A stretch of DNA of 64,000 nucleotides, from positions 3,489,501-3,553,500 of the forward strand of contig NZ_CP044218.1 of NCBI RefSeq assembly GCF_008727715.1, written 5' to 3'. Made by a program: the position numbers and the translations under genes. Below the pieces are notes generated by a model that ran no database searches, was not told where the DNA came from, and worked only from the letters and a program-made list of their open reading frames with translations. Positions 18,044-26,091 of the stretch are shown piece by piece. The DNA is from Mesorhizobium terrae. GTDB lineage: Bacteria > Pseudomonadota > Alphaproteobacteria > Rhizobiales > Rhizobiaceae. How positions within the stretch are numbered: the stretch's first letter is position 1; each line of letters begins with the position of its first letter.

Positions 18044-18843
18044 ACGCGCCCCTTTTGCAGATACGCGACCTTTCGGTCGGCTATCTTACCGACGACGGCG
18101 CCTTTCGCGCGGTCAAGAACGTGTCCTTCGATATCGGTCGCGGCGAACTTTTCGGGCTTGCCGGCGAGTCCGGTTGCGGTAAGAGCACGATTGCCTATGC
18201 GATCACGCGCCTGTCGAAGCCGCCGGCCTGGGTGGCGGGCGGCGAGGTGCTGCTTGACGGAGAGGACCTTTTGAGGCTGCCCGAGGCGGCGCTGCAGAAA
18301 GTGCGCTGGCGGCGCATCGGCATGGTCTTTCAGAGCGCGATGAATTCGCTCAACCCGCTGATGCGGATCGAGGCGCAGTTCCACGACGTGCTTTCGCGCC
18401 ACACCGGTGCCAGCAAGGCACAATCTCGGGCGCGCGCCGAGGAGATGTTCAAGCTGGTCGGCATTCCAGCGGCCCGGCTCGACAATTATCCCTATCAGTT
18501 CTCCGGCGGCATGCGGCAGCGCATCGTCATCGCGATCTGCCTGGCACTGCAGCCTGAACTCATCATCATGGACGAGCCGACGACGGCGCTCGACGTGGTG
18601 GTGCAGCGCGAGATCCTGGAGCAGGTGATCGACCTGCAGCGCAGCCACGGCTTTTCGGTGCTGTTCATCACCCACGATCTGCATCTGATGGCACAGCTCT
18701 GCCACCGTATCGGCGTCATGCTGAAGGGCGAGCTGGTCGAGGTCGGCGACGTGCGCCAGGTGAGCCGCGCACCCGTGCACGACTATACGCGCAGGCTGTG
18801 GGGCGCGATCCCGCAATTGCCCGGCCACGGAGCCGCCGCATGA
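18040..18843 (+). CDS. Dpp-like ABC transporter ATPase 1 (chito-oligosaccharide)
   Basis: The 267-residue DppD-type ATPase has Walker A GESGCGKST (42-50), signature FSGGMRQR near 153-160 and Walker B LIIMDEPTTALD near 173-184, with the switch histidine in FITHDLHL. The start is GTG 18040, overlapping the permease stop (GTGA); the longer frame from 17872 lies inside the permease gene and is rejected. It lacks the long C-terminal oligopeptide extension seen in many DppD proteins, ending soon after APVHDYTRRL. It pairs with the next ATPase as a heterodimer. Confidence 0.9.
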   Translation: MNAPLLQIRDLSVGYLTDDGAFRAVKNVSFDIGRGELFGLAGESGCGKSTIAYAITRLSKPPAWVAGGEVLLDGEDLLRLPEAALQKVRWRRIGMVFQSAMNSLNPLMRIEAQFHDVLSRHTGASKAQSRARAEEMFKLVGIPAARLDNYPYQFSGGMRQRIVIAICLALQPELIIMDEPTTALDVVVQREILEQVIDLQRSHGFSVLFITHDLHLMAQLCHRIGVMLKGELVEVGDVRQVSRAPVHDYTRRLWGAIPQLPGHGAAA

Positions 18844-19781
18844 ACGCGCAACCGACAGTCGACGTCGAAGGCGCGGAGGCGCTGACCGAACCGGTGGTGC
18901 GCCTCGATGGCGTCACACGCCATTTCGGCGCGGTGCAGGCGCTGCGCGGCATCTCGCTGTCGCTGAAGGCCGGCAAGGCCTTGGCGCTGGTCGGCGAATC
19001 CGGCTGCGGCAAGACCACTTGTGCGCGCATCATCGCCCGCATGGATGAGCCGACCGCCGGCACCATGCATTTCCGCGGACGCGACGTCACCCATCCCGGC
19101 GACAAGGCTGGCGAGGCTGCCTATCGCCGCGCTGTGCAGATGGTGTTCCAGGACCCGTTCGCTTCGCTGAACCCGGTCTTTTCCATCCAGCACCATCTGG
19201 CCCGGCCGCTGAAACTGCACGGGCACGCGAAAGGCAAGGCGGATGAGGTGCTGCGCGTCGCCGAGCTGCTTGCCTCGGTCGGCCTCGACCCCATGCTGAC
19301 GGCGCGCAAGTTTCCGCACGAGCTTTCCGGCGGCCAGCGTCAGCGCGTCAACATCGCCCGCGCGCTCGCAGTGCGGCCGGGCGTGTTGGTGGCCGACGAG
19401 CCGACCTCGATGCTCGACGTGTCGATCCGGCTGGGTATCCTGGAACTGTTATCCCGCATCAAACGCGAGCGGCGGCTTGCGCTGCTCTACATTACCCACG
19501 ACATTGCCACCGCGGCGCATGTCGCGGAGGAGGTGATCGTCATGTTCGCCGGCCAGATGGTGGAATGGGGCGGCACGGAAACCGTCATCCGCGATGCGCG
19601 GCATCCCTACACAAAGCTTCTGCTCTCGGCGGTGCCCGATCCCGACCGGCCCTTCGTTCCCGGCGACAGCGCGCGTTTCCTTGGTCATGCCGAGGAGGTG
19701 CGTCGCATCAGCCGGCCGGCGTCGGATAAGATCGAGCAGATCGGTCCCAACCATTTCATCCGCGTCCCCGACGCTTCATGA
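18840..19781 (+). CDS. Dpp-like ABC transporter ATPase 2 (chito-oligosaccharide)
   Basis: The 313-residue DppF-type ATPase has Walker A GESGCGKTT (52-60), the Q-loop region VQMVFQDPFASLNP, signature LSGGQRQR near 162-169 and a Walker B region VLVADEPTSMLD. The residue after the D-loop pattern, SMLD in place of SALD, is as in CBP-type systems I know less well. The ATG overlaps the previous stop (ATGA). The C-terminus after HPYTKLLLSAVPDP is short. It completes a five-gene transporter in the order SBP-permease-permease-ATPase-ATPase, the same order as the Vibrio chitin-oligosaccharide operon. Confidence 0.9.
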   Translation: MNAQPTVDVEGAEALTEPVVRLDGVTRHFGAVQALRGISLSLKAGKALALVGESGCGKTTCARIIARMDEPTAGTMHFRGRDVTHPGDKAGEAAYRRAVQMVFQDPFASLNPVFSIQHHLARPLKLHGHAKGKADEVLRVAELLASVGLDPMLTARKFPHELSGGQRQRVNIARALAVRPGVLVADEPTSMLDVSIRLGILELLSRIKRERRLALLYITHDIATAAHVAEEVIVMFAGQMVEWGGTETVIRDARHPYTKLLLSAVPDPDRPFVPGDSARFLGHAEEVRRISRPASDKIEQIGPNHFIRVPDAS

Positions 19782-19800
19782 ACCGAAACGGCAACAAAGC

Positions 19801-20286
19801 ATGGACTATCTCGTCAATCTGAGCACCCTCAAGCCGGAGCCTTCGCTCGACAAGCGCCTGGAGAAGGCCGGCGTGACGATCCGGCGCGCGCTGGCGCCGG
19901 AGCTCGAGCTGGTCACTGGGTGGGTGCGGCGGAAATTTCATCCGTGGTGGTCGAGCGAAACGGCGATCGCCATGTCGCGGCAGCCGCCGACCTGTTTCCT
20001 TGCCACCCGCGCCGAAAAGCTGGTCGGCTTTTCCTGCCACGAGGCGATTGCGCGTGGTTTCTTCGGGCCGACCGGTGTAGACGAGGAGGCCCGGGGCCTT
20101 GGCATCGGCCACGCGCTGCTGCTCGCCTCGCTGTTCGATCTTCGCACCATGGGCTACGGCTATGCCATCATCGGCGATGTCGGTCCGTCGGAATTTTACG
20201 AGCGCACGGTGGGTGCCACGATGATCCCCAACTCCGAGCCCGGCGTCTATGCGGGCCTGTTGAAGTCGCCGCCATCTGATGAATAA
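19801..20286 (+). CDS. GNAT-family N-acetyltransferase in the chito-oligosaccharide operon
   Basis: With ATG 19801 the protein has 161 residues. The acetyl-CoA binding strand-loop-helix is seen in GVDEEARGLGIGHALLLASLFDLR (about 97-120, with R-G-L-G-I-G). The acceptor is unknown. It lies 19 bases after the second ATPase gene and 136 bases before the GH20 gene on the same strand, so it is probably cotranscribed. A role in acetylating free glucosamine units of imported oligomers is conceivable but is only inference from location. Confidence 0.72.
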   Translation: MDYLVNLSTLKPEPSLDKRLEKAGVTIRRALAPELELVTGWVRRKFHPWWSSETAIAMSRQPPTCFLATRAEKLVGFSCHEAIARGFFGPTGVDEEARGLGIGHALLLASLFDLRTMGYGYAIIGDVGPSEFYERTVGATMIPNSEPGVYAGLLKSPPSDE

Positions 20287-20422
20287 TGCGCCAGCTCGTC
20301 AAAGCGACGGGCGGGACGCGAAGCCGGAAGCTTCCACCTTCCTCCATGGGAAGGGTCCGGCCGGCAAGGGAAGCACCAACGCCGAAACCTCCCACGCAAC
20401 GCTTGCCGATTGAAAGTGCGCC

Positions 20423-22447
20423 ATGACCATTCAGCCGAAATCCGCCTTGCGCCTCAAAACCAACTGGACGCCTGCAACAGACGGTGAAAGCCTCGCCTAT
20501 TCGCTGACGCTGACCAATCTGTCTTCCAAGCCGATGCAAGGCTTCAAGCTGTGCGTCAGTGGCCCAGCGCGCATCGATCCCGCCGCGGTGGTCGAGGGCG
20601 GCAGCCTGACCGCGCGCCTGTCCAACCATTCCGAATTGTCGCCGCCGGCGAGTTTCGTGCTGGAGCCCAATGCATCGTGGACCGTGACGGCTCGCGGGCT
20701 TTCCTATCCGCTGCGCCATTGGACGGACGGCGCCAACACTGCCTATGTTGCGCTGGCTGACGGCACGACGCTGCCAGTGGCGGTGGCTCCGACTCAGGCC
20801 AAGGGCGACAACGCGCCGCTGAAGCGCGGCGCCGAGATTTATCCCGTGCCGACGGTGGCGCCGGTCCCAGTTGCCATCGTGCCATGGCCGAACAACGTTT
20901 CGATATCCGGCCGGGCGCCAGTCCCGATGGGCTTCGCGCTCAAGGCCAAAGGTGCCGAGGCCGAAGCCGCCGCGGCAACCTTCGGCGAACTGGTGGACGG
21001 CTTGTTCTCGGTCGAAGGCATCGTGCGCCCGGAGGCAGAGGGCGGCCTGCCGGTGTCGTTGTCGCTTGCCGACGATTTCGGCCCCGAGGCCTATTCCATC
21101 CGCTTTGCCGCTGACCGCGTGGTGGTGTCGGGGAGGGCGCGCAACGGCCTGCTCTATGGGTTGATCACCCTTGGCCAGATGCTGCGCGGCGCGCGCCACC
21201 ATCCCGAAACCTTCTTGTTTCCGGCCGAAGGTGAGATCAGGGATGAGCCGGCGCTCGGCTGGCGCGGCACGCATCTCGACGTGGCCCGGCATTTCTACGG
21301 CACGGCCGAGATCAGCCGCTTCCTCAAGATCATGGCCTGGAACAAGCTCAACCGATTCCACTGGCACCTGTCCGACGACGAGGCCTGGCGTATCGAGATT
21401 GATGCATATCCGGATCTGACCCGCATCGGCGCCTGGCGAGGCCACGGCCTGCCACTGCCACCCTTGCTCGGCTCCGGTCCGGCGCGCACCGGCGGTTATT
21501 ACAACAAGGCCTCGGTCCGCGCCGTCGTCGCGCAGGCCGGACGTCTCGGCATCGAGGTGATCCCGGAAATCGACGTCCCCGGCCATTGCTATGCGATGCT
21601 GCAGGCGATCCCCGAACTGCGCGATCCCGCCGAACATGGCTTCTACCAGTCCGTGCAAGGGTTCCCCAACAATTGCCTCAACCCGGCGCGTGAAGAAACC
21701 TACCAGGTGCTGGAAACCGTCCTGGACGAGGTGATCGAACTGTTTCCGTTCAAGCGCATCCATGTCGGCGCCGACGAGGTGCCGATTGGCGCCTGGTCGG
21801 GCTCGCCGGAGGCGCTGGCGAGGCTCACGGAACTGGCCGGCCCGGAGGCTGCTGCCGCCCATGCCAGACGTCTCAACGTCATCACCAATCATCACGGCGC
21901 CGACGATATCGACGGCTCGGGTGCGGCGGTGCTGCAAGCGCAGTTTCTCGCCCGTATCCAGAGATTCCTGGCTTCGCGAGGCTGCATAACCGGTGGCTGG
22001 GAAGAAGCTGCGCATGGCGATGTCATCGAGAAAGAGAAAAGTTTCCTGAACGGCTGGCGCTCGGTTGAGGTGTCGGCGGCGCTTGCCGGTCGAGGCTACG
22101 ACATCGTCGTCTGCCCGGGCCAGGTCTATTATCTCGACATGGCCAACAGCCCGGCTTGGTCGGAACCGGGCGCGGCCTGGGCCGGCTGGTCGGAACCGCA
22201 GACGCTCTACGAGTTCGATCCAGTCAAGGGATGGACGGACGAGCAGAAGAAACACTTCCTCGGCGTGCAGTGCTGTATCTGGTCAGAACCGATGTCTGAC
22301 CGCGGCGTGTTCGATCGTCTCGTGTTCCCACGCATCTCGGCATTGGCCGAAACCGGCTGGACCAAGCCGGAGCGCAAATCCTGGGAACGTTTCAAGGCGC
22401 TGGCTGGCTTGATGCCCATCCTTTATGGCATTGCCGCGGTAGGGTAG
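20423..22447 (+). CDS. Cytoplasmic beta-N-acetylhexosaminidase, GH20
   Basis: The 674-residue protein is a family 20 glycoside hydrolase that releases GlcNAc from the non-reducing end. About 130 N-terminal residues form an Ig-like beta domain, a GH20b-type domain follows to about 270, and the catalytic barrel starts near WRGTHLDVARHF. The catalytic pair is Asp 451-Glu 452 in HVGADEVP; most family members have H-x-G-G-D-E, so the second Gly is Ala here. The barrel also has FHWHLSDDEAWRIEI and a late Trp-rich segment (WAGWSEPQTLYEFDP). No signal peptide is present, so it should act on imported chito-oligosaccharides. Confidence 0.9.
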   Translation: MTIQPKSALRLKTNWTPATDGESLAYSLTLTNLSSKPMQGFKLCVSGPARIDPAAVVEGGSLTARLSNHSELSPPASFVLEPNASWTVTARGLSYPLRHWTDGANTAYVALADGTTLPVAVAPTQAKGDNAPLKRGAEIYPVPTVAPVPVAIVPWPNNVSISGRAPVPMGFALKAKGAEAEAAAATFGELVDGLFSVEGIVRPEAEGGLPVSLSLADDFGPEAYSIRFAADRVVVSGRARNGLLYGLITLGQMLRGARHHPETFLFPAEGEIRDEPALGWRGTHLDVARHFYGTAEISRFLKIMAWNKLNRFHWHLSDDEAWRIEIDAYPDLTRIGAWRGHGLPLPPLLGSGPARTGGYYNKASVRAVVAQAGRLGIEVIPEIDVPGHCYAMLQAIPELRDPAEHGFYQSVQGFPNNCLNPAREETYQVLETVLDEVIELFPFKRIHVGADEVPIGAWSGSPEALARLTELAGPEAAAAHARRLNVITNHHGADDIDGSGAAVLQAQFLARIQRFLASRGCITGGWEEAAHGDVIEKEKSFLNGWRSVEVSAALAGRGYDIVVCPGQVYYLDMANSPAWSEPGAAWAGWSEPQTLYEFDPVKGWTDEQKKHFLGVQCCIWSEPMSDRGVFDRLVFPRISALAETGWTKPERKSWERFKALAGLMPILYGIAAVG

Positions 22448-22544
22448 GGGCGCGGCGCCACTATCAGTTGAGGAAACGGGGCGCGATCCCAGCGCGGTGA
22501 ACTTCCGGCCTTACTGGCGGCTGGGATTTACACTGCTCGAAACC

Positions 22545-22570
22545 CGAAAAGCCGGGTACCTGGCTTTTCG
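22545..22570. terminator. Bidirectional terminator between GH20 and ROK genes
   Basis: CGAAAAGCC and GGCTTTTCG form a perfect 9-base stem with an 8-base loop. The A- and T-runs inside the stem suit termination in both directions, matching the convergent genes on each side. Confidence 0.7.
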
Positions 22571-22590
22571 TCCGCCAAGTGGATCGCCGC

Positions 22591-23787
22591 TTACCCGAAC
22601 GGCTTCTGCAGCACGTCGAATTGCGGGTTGGTCTCCGAAAAGATCGGCAGCGCGGCGGCGCCGAGTACCGGCGTGTCCTTGCCGGTGGCGCCCACCATCA
22701 CGCGCGGCACGCTGCGCGCGAGCGAGGACGAGACCGACAGGTGCAATGGCTCGAGCCGGCTGGCCAGAAGCTCGATGACCGACAGCGGCATGAAGCCGCC
22801 AAGCACCACCGTCTCCGGATCGAAGGCCAGTTCGAGCACGTCGATCGCCTGTCGCAGCGGACCGGCCGCCTGGTCGACCCAGGCGAGAAGACGTTCGTCG
22901 CCAGCGGCCAGGAGTTGTTCCAGCTGGTCGGGTGATGCGTGGTCGGGGTCCGGCAGTTCCAGGCAATCATAGGCCGCACGCAACGACACATAGCGCTCCA
23001 GGCAGCCGCGCTTGCCGCAGAAGCAGCCAAGCCCGTCCGGCTGCACGATCATGTGGCCGATCTCACCGGCATTGTGGCGGCTGCCTTTGTAGAGATGGCC
23101 ATCAAGGAACAGTCCGGCGCCGAGCCCGGTGCCGATAAACAGATAGACGAAGCTGTTGAGGTTCCTCGCTACGCCGTAGAGGCGTTCGCCGATCGCGGCG
23201 GCGGTGGCGTCGTTCTCGAAGGTCACCGGCATGCCGGTCAGCCGCTCCAGTTCGGCGGCCACCGGGAAACCCTGCCAGCCGGGCAGGGCGGTAGGCCCGA
23301 CCGAGGTCATGCCCTCGACGTCGAAGGGACCGGGCATCGCCATGCCGATGCCGAGCAGGCGCGAGCGGAAGGCGTGGGCGAGTTCTTCGGTCATCGATGC
23401 CAGCAGCGGCATTGCTTCGGTCGGGATCGGCCGGTCGACGCCGCGTTCCAGCCTGGCGCGCACCGTGCCGGACAGGTCGGTGACGACGCCAACTGCAAGC
23501 TGATGGTCGAGCTGCAAGCCGATCGAATAGCCGCCATTGGGGTCGATGGAATAGGGCACAGCCGGTTGCCCGCGTGCACCTTTCTGCGTGGCTTCGGCGC
23601 GTAGCAGGCCGGCGCGTTCGAGCTCGTCGACGATATTGGAAATGGTCTGCGAACTCAAAGCGGTAAGCCGCGCGATCTGCGCGCGCGACAACGCGCCGTT
23701 GGTCCTGATCGCCTCGATCACGACGCGGCGATTGTGGGATTTGGCTTGCTCGAGATTGGTACCGGCGACGGGTCTTTTGAGGGTCAT
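22591..23787 (-). CDS. ROK-family transcriptional regulator (NagC-like)
   Basis: The 398-residue protein joins an N-terminal winged helix-turn-helix (about 20-65, with ALSRAQIARLTALSSQTIS) to a ROK sugar-kinase-like domain. The ROK zinc motif CFCGKRGC gives C255, C257 and C262 with H245-like GEIGH upstream, and ENDATAAAIGE (191-201) keeps the kinase-type Asp. It would sense an amino sugar or its phosphate and repress or activate the flanking operons. It is divergent from the second sugar transporter. Its own promoter contains the AATCAA-N-TTGATT dyad between -35 and -10, which suggests autoregulation. Confidence 0.88.
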   Translation of the reverse strand: MTLKRPVAGTNLEQAKSHNRRVVIEAIRTNGALSRAQIARLTALSSQTISNIVDELERAGLLRAEATQKGARGQPAVPYSIDPNGGYSIGLQLDHQLAVGVVTDLSGTVRARLERGVDRPIPTEAMPLLASMTEELAHAFRSRLLGIGMAMPGPFDVEGMTSVGPTALPGWQGFPVAAELERLTGMPVTFENDATAAAIGERLYGVARNLNSFVYLFIGTGLGAGLFLDGHLYKGSRHNAGEIGHMIVQPDGLGCFCGKRGCLERYVSLRAAYDCLELPDPDHASPDQLEQLLAAGDERLLAWVDQAAGPLRQAIDVLELAFDPETVVLGGFMPLSVIELLASRLEPLHLSVSSSLARSVPRVMVGATGKDTPVLGAAALPIFSETNPQFDVLQKPFG

Positions 23788-23825
23788 GAAAAGTCTCTAC
23801 GCGACTTCCGCCGATTATGGTCAAA

Positions 23826-23831
23826 ATTATA
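23826..23831 (-). promoter_or_regulatory. Consensus -10 element of the ROK gene
   Basis: The minus strand reads TATAAT, 39 bases before the ROK ATG. A 17-base spacer upstream holds the whole operator dyad at 23836-23848; the -35 hexamer (TAATTA) is weak. Confidence 0.5.
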
Positions 23832-23835
23832 AGCC

Positions 23836-23848
23836 AATCAACTTGATT
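23836..23848. promoter_or_regulatory. Operator dyad AATCAA-C-TTGATT between rok and the second sugar transporter
   Basis: This perfect 6-base inverted repeat around one base matches the core of the palindrome at 14343-14359, and 15 of the 17 aligned bases agree. It is 48 bases from the ROK start and 80 bases from the binding-protein start, so it can control both divergent genes. Confidence 0.65.
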
Positions 23849-23928
23849 TAATTAATTCGACATGGTGTATTCCCGCCGGGCTGCCTGGGCGCAATGCGTG
23901 GGTCAGTCAGCAAATCGGGAGGAATACC

Positions 23929-25176
23929 ATGAACAGGTTTTTCAAGGGCGCGGCCTGCGGGCTGGCGCTCATGGTGCACCAGTCGCTGCCGGCGTCCGCC
24001 GCCGATGTGACGCTGAATGCCATCTTCATGAAGCAGGCGGCCTACAGCGAAGACGACACCAAGGCGATGGCCAAGGCCTTCGAGGACGCCAATCCAGGCA
24101 CGAAGGTCAATCTGGAATTCGTGCCTTACGAGGCGCTGCACGACAAGATCGTCGCCGCCCAGGGCGCCGGCGCTTCGGGCTACGATGTCGTTCTGTTCGA
24201 CGTGATCTGGCCGGCCGAGTTCGCCACCAAGGGCTTCCTGATGGATGTCACCAGCCGCGTGCAGGCCGCCGACAAGGACAAGATCTTCGACGGCGCGTGG
24301 ACCACGGTGAATTATGACGGCAAGACCTGGGGCATGCCCTGGATCCTCGACACCAAATATCTCTTCTACAATGAAGACATGCTGAAGCAGGCCGGTATCG
24401 CGGCCCCGCCGAAGACCTTCGAGGAGCTGGCTGAGCAGGCCAAGATCATCAAGGACAAGGGCATCGCCAAATATCCGGTCGTGTGGAGCTGGAGCCAGGC
24501 CGAAGCGCTGATCTGCGACTACACATCGATGGTTGGCGGCGCCAAGGGTTCCTTCATCAAAGACGGTAAGCTGAACTTCGACACCGGTGGTTCGGTCGAG
24601 GCGGTCAGCTACATGAAGAAGACGCTGGACGACGGCATCACCAATCCGAACTCGCGCGAATATCTGGAAGAGGACGTGCGCAAGGTGTTCTCGGCCGGCG
24701 AGGCGGCGTTCGCGCTCAACTGGACCTACATGTACAACATGGCCAATGACCCCAAGGAGAGCAAGGTTGCCGGCAAGGTCGGCATCGTCCCGGCTCCCGG
24801 CTTCAAGGGCAAGGCCGCGGCCTCGGCCGTCAACGGCTCGATGGGCCTTGGCATCTCGGCCGGTTCCAAGCACGCCGACGAAGCCTGGAAGTTCATCACC
24901 TTCATGACCTCGCAGGCGACGCAGAACAAATACGCCAAGCTCAGCTTGCCGATCTGGAAGTCGTCCTATGAGGATGCGGCCGTGACCAAGGGGCAGGAGA
25001 AGCTGATCGACGCCGCCAAGGTGTCGCTCGACGTCATGTTCGCCCGGCCGACGACGCCGTCCTATCCCGAGCTGTCGTCGATCCTGCAGAAGAATATCCA
25101 GCAGGTGCTGCTCGGCCAGGCTCCGACGGACGATGCCTTGAAGGCGGCGACCAAGGCTGCCGGACGGCTGCGTTAA
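23929..25176 (+). CDS. CUT1-type sugar ABC transporter binding protein
   Basis: The 415-residue protein is a family-1 (MalE/UgpB-type) extracellular binding protein. The signal peptide ends after PASA at residue 24, and GGGAGGA precedes the ATG. Typical stretches are YDVVLFDVIWPAEFATKGFL, WGMPWILDTKYLFYNEDML and GSMGLGISAGSKHADEAWKF. It is the first gene of an operon with two permeases, a SIS-domain protein and a PfkB kinase. No ATPase gene follows, so a shared MsmK/UgpC-type ATPase elsewhere must power it. The ligand is probably an amino sugar such as GlcNAc or chitobiose, inferred from the ROK site and neighbours. Confidence 0.88.
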   Translation: MNRFFKGAACGLALMVHQSLPASAADVTLNAIFMKQAAYSEDDTKAMAKAFEDANPGTKVNLEFVPYEALHDKIVAAQGAGASGYDVVLFDVIWPAEFATKGFLMDVTSRVQAADKDKIFDGAWTTVNYDGKTWGMPWILDTKYLFYNEDMLKQAGIAAPPKTFEELAEQAKIIKDKGIAKYPVVWSWSQAEALICDYTSMVGGAKGSFIKDGKLNFDTGGSVEAVSYMKKTLDDGITNPNSREYLEEDVRKVFSAGEAAFALNWTYMYNMANDPKESKVAGKVGIVPAPGFKGKAAASAVNGSMGLGISAGSKHADEAWKFITFMTSQATQNKYAKLSLPIWKSSYEDAAVTKGQEKLIDAAKVSLDVMFARPTTPSYPELSSILQKNIQQVLLGQAPTDDALKAATKAAGRLR

Positions 25177-25203
25177 GCACCGTCCCCAAGGAGCGCAGCC
25201 GTC

Positions 25204-26091
25204 ATGGCCCAAGCACAACAGGACCGGACGGCTTGGCTTCTGCTCACGCCCATGATCGCGATCATGGTGCTGGTGACGGCCTTCCCGCTCCTCAATACAT
25301 TGTGGCTGGCGTTCACCGACGCCAGCCTCACCGGCCAGGGCTATGTGTGGCAGTGGGTCGGGTTCGAGAACTTCGCCTATATCCTCGACGATGCCGATTT
25401 CCGCGCCGCCGTCGGCCACACCGCCTATTTCACCGTGTTCTCGGTCTCGGCCGAAGTTGTGCTCGGCGTGCTGGTCGCGCTGCTGCTCAACCAGGAATTC
25501 AGGGGGCGGGCCTATGTGCGGGCGCTGCTCATCCTGCCCTGGGCTCTGCCCACCATCGTCAACGCGGTGATGTGGCGGCTGATCTACAACCCCGAATATG
25601 GCAGCCTCAACGCGCTACTCACCCAGGTCGGCCTGCTCGATGCCTACAGGTCGTGGCTCGGCGACCCGTCGATGGCGATGAACATGGTCATCCTCGCCGA
25701 CGTCTGGAAGAACTATCCGCTGATCGCGCTGATCGCGCTGGCCGGTTTGCAGACAGTGCCGAAGGATCTCTACGAGGCCGCCATTATGGATGGCGCCAAT
25801 GCCTGGATCCGGTTCTGGAAGATCACCATTCCCGGCATCATGGGTTCGCTGACGGTGGCGATGGTGCTGCGCGCCATCGAGGCCTTCAAGGTGTTCGACA
25901 TCTTCTATGTGATGACGCGCGGCGGGCCGGCCGATTCCACCAAGACGGTGTCGTTCTTCGTCTACCAGGAATCCTTCACCTATCTGCGCGCCGGCAGCGG
26001 CGCCGCCTACGCGCTGACCGTGACGACGATGAGCGCGATGATGATTGCAGTCTATGTCGTCATGCTGATCAGGCGGGAGAAACGCTCGTGA
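25204..26091 (+). CDS. CUT1-type sugar ABC transporter permease 1 (MalF-like)
   Basis: The 295-residue protein has about six membrane segments and the CUT1 contact motif in LYEAAIMDGANAWIRFWKIT (about 193-212). AAGGAG lies about 10 bases before the ATG. It is 27 bases after the binding-protein gene and overlaps the second permease by GTGA. It lacks the long MalF loop, like UgpA and LacF. Confidence 0.9.
   Translation: MAQAQQDRTAWLLLTPMIAIMVLVTAFPLLNTLWLAFTDASLTGQGYVWQWVGFENFAYILDDADFRAAVGHTAYFTVFSVSAEVVLGVLVALLLNQEFRGRAYVRALLILPWALPTIVNAVMWRLIYNPEYGSLNALLTQVGLLDAYRSWLGDPSMAMNMVILADVWKNYPLIALIALAGLQTVPKDLYEAAIMDGANAWIRFWKITIPGIMGSLTVAMVLRAIEAFKVFDIFYVMTRGGPADSTKTVSFFVYQESFTYLRAGSGAAYALTVTTMSAMMIAVYVVMLIRREKRS

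Noticed and set aside
20168..22255. Long minus-strand open frame opposite the GH20 gene
   Set aside because: The plus strand shows clear GH20 motifs; the minus frame has no recognisable domain or ribosome site.
23848..25419. Long minus-strand open frame opposite the CUT1 binding-protein gene
   Set aside because: It would overlap the rok promoter region and the real transporter genes; no motif supports it.
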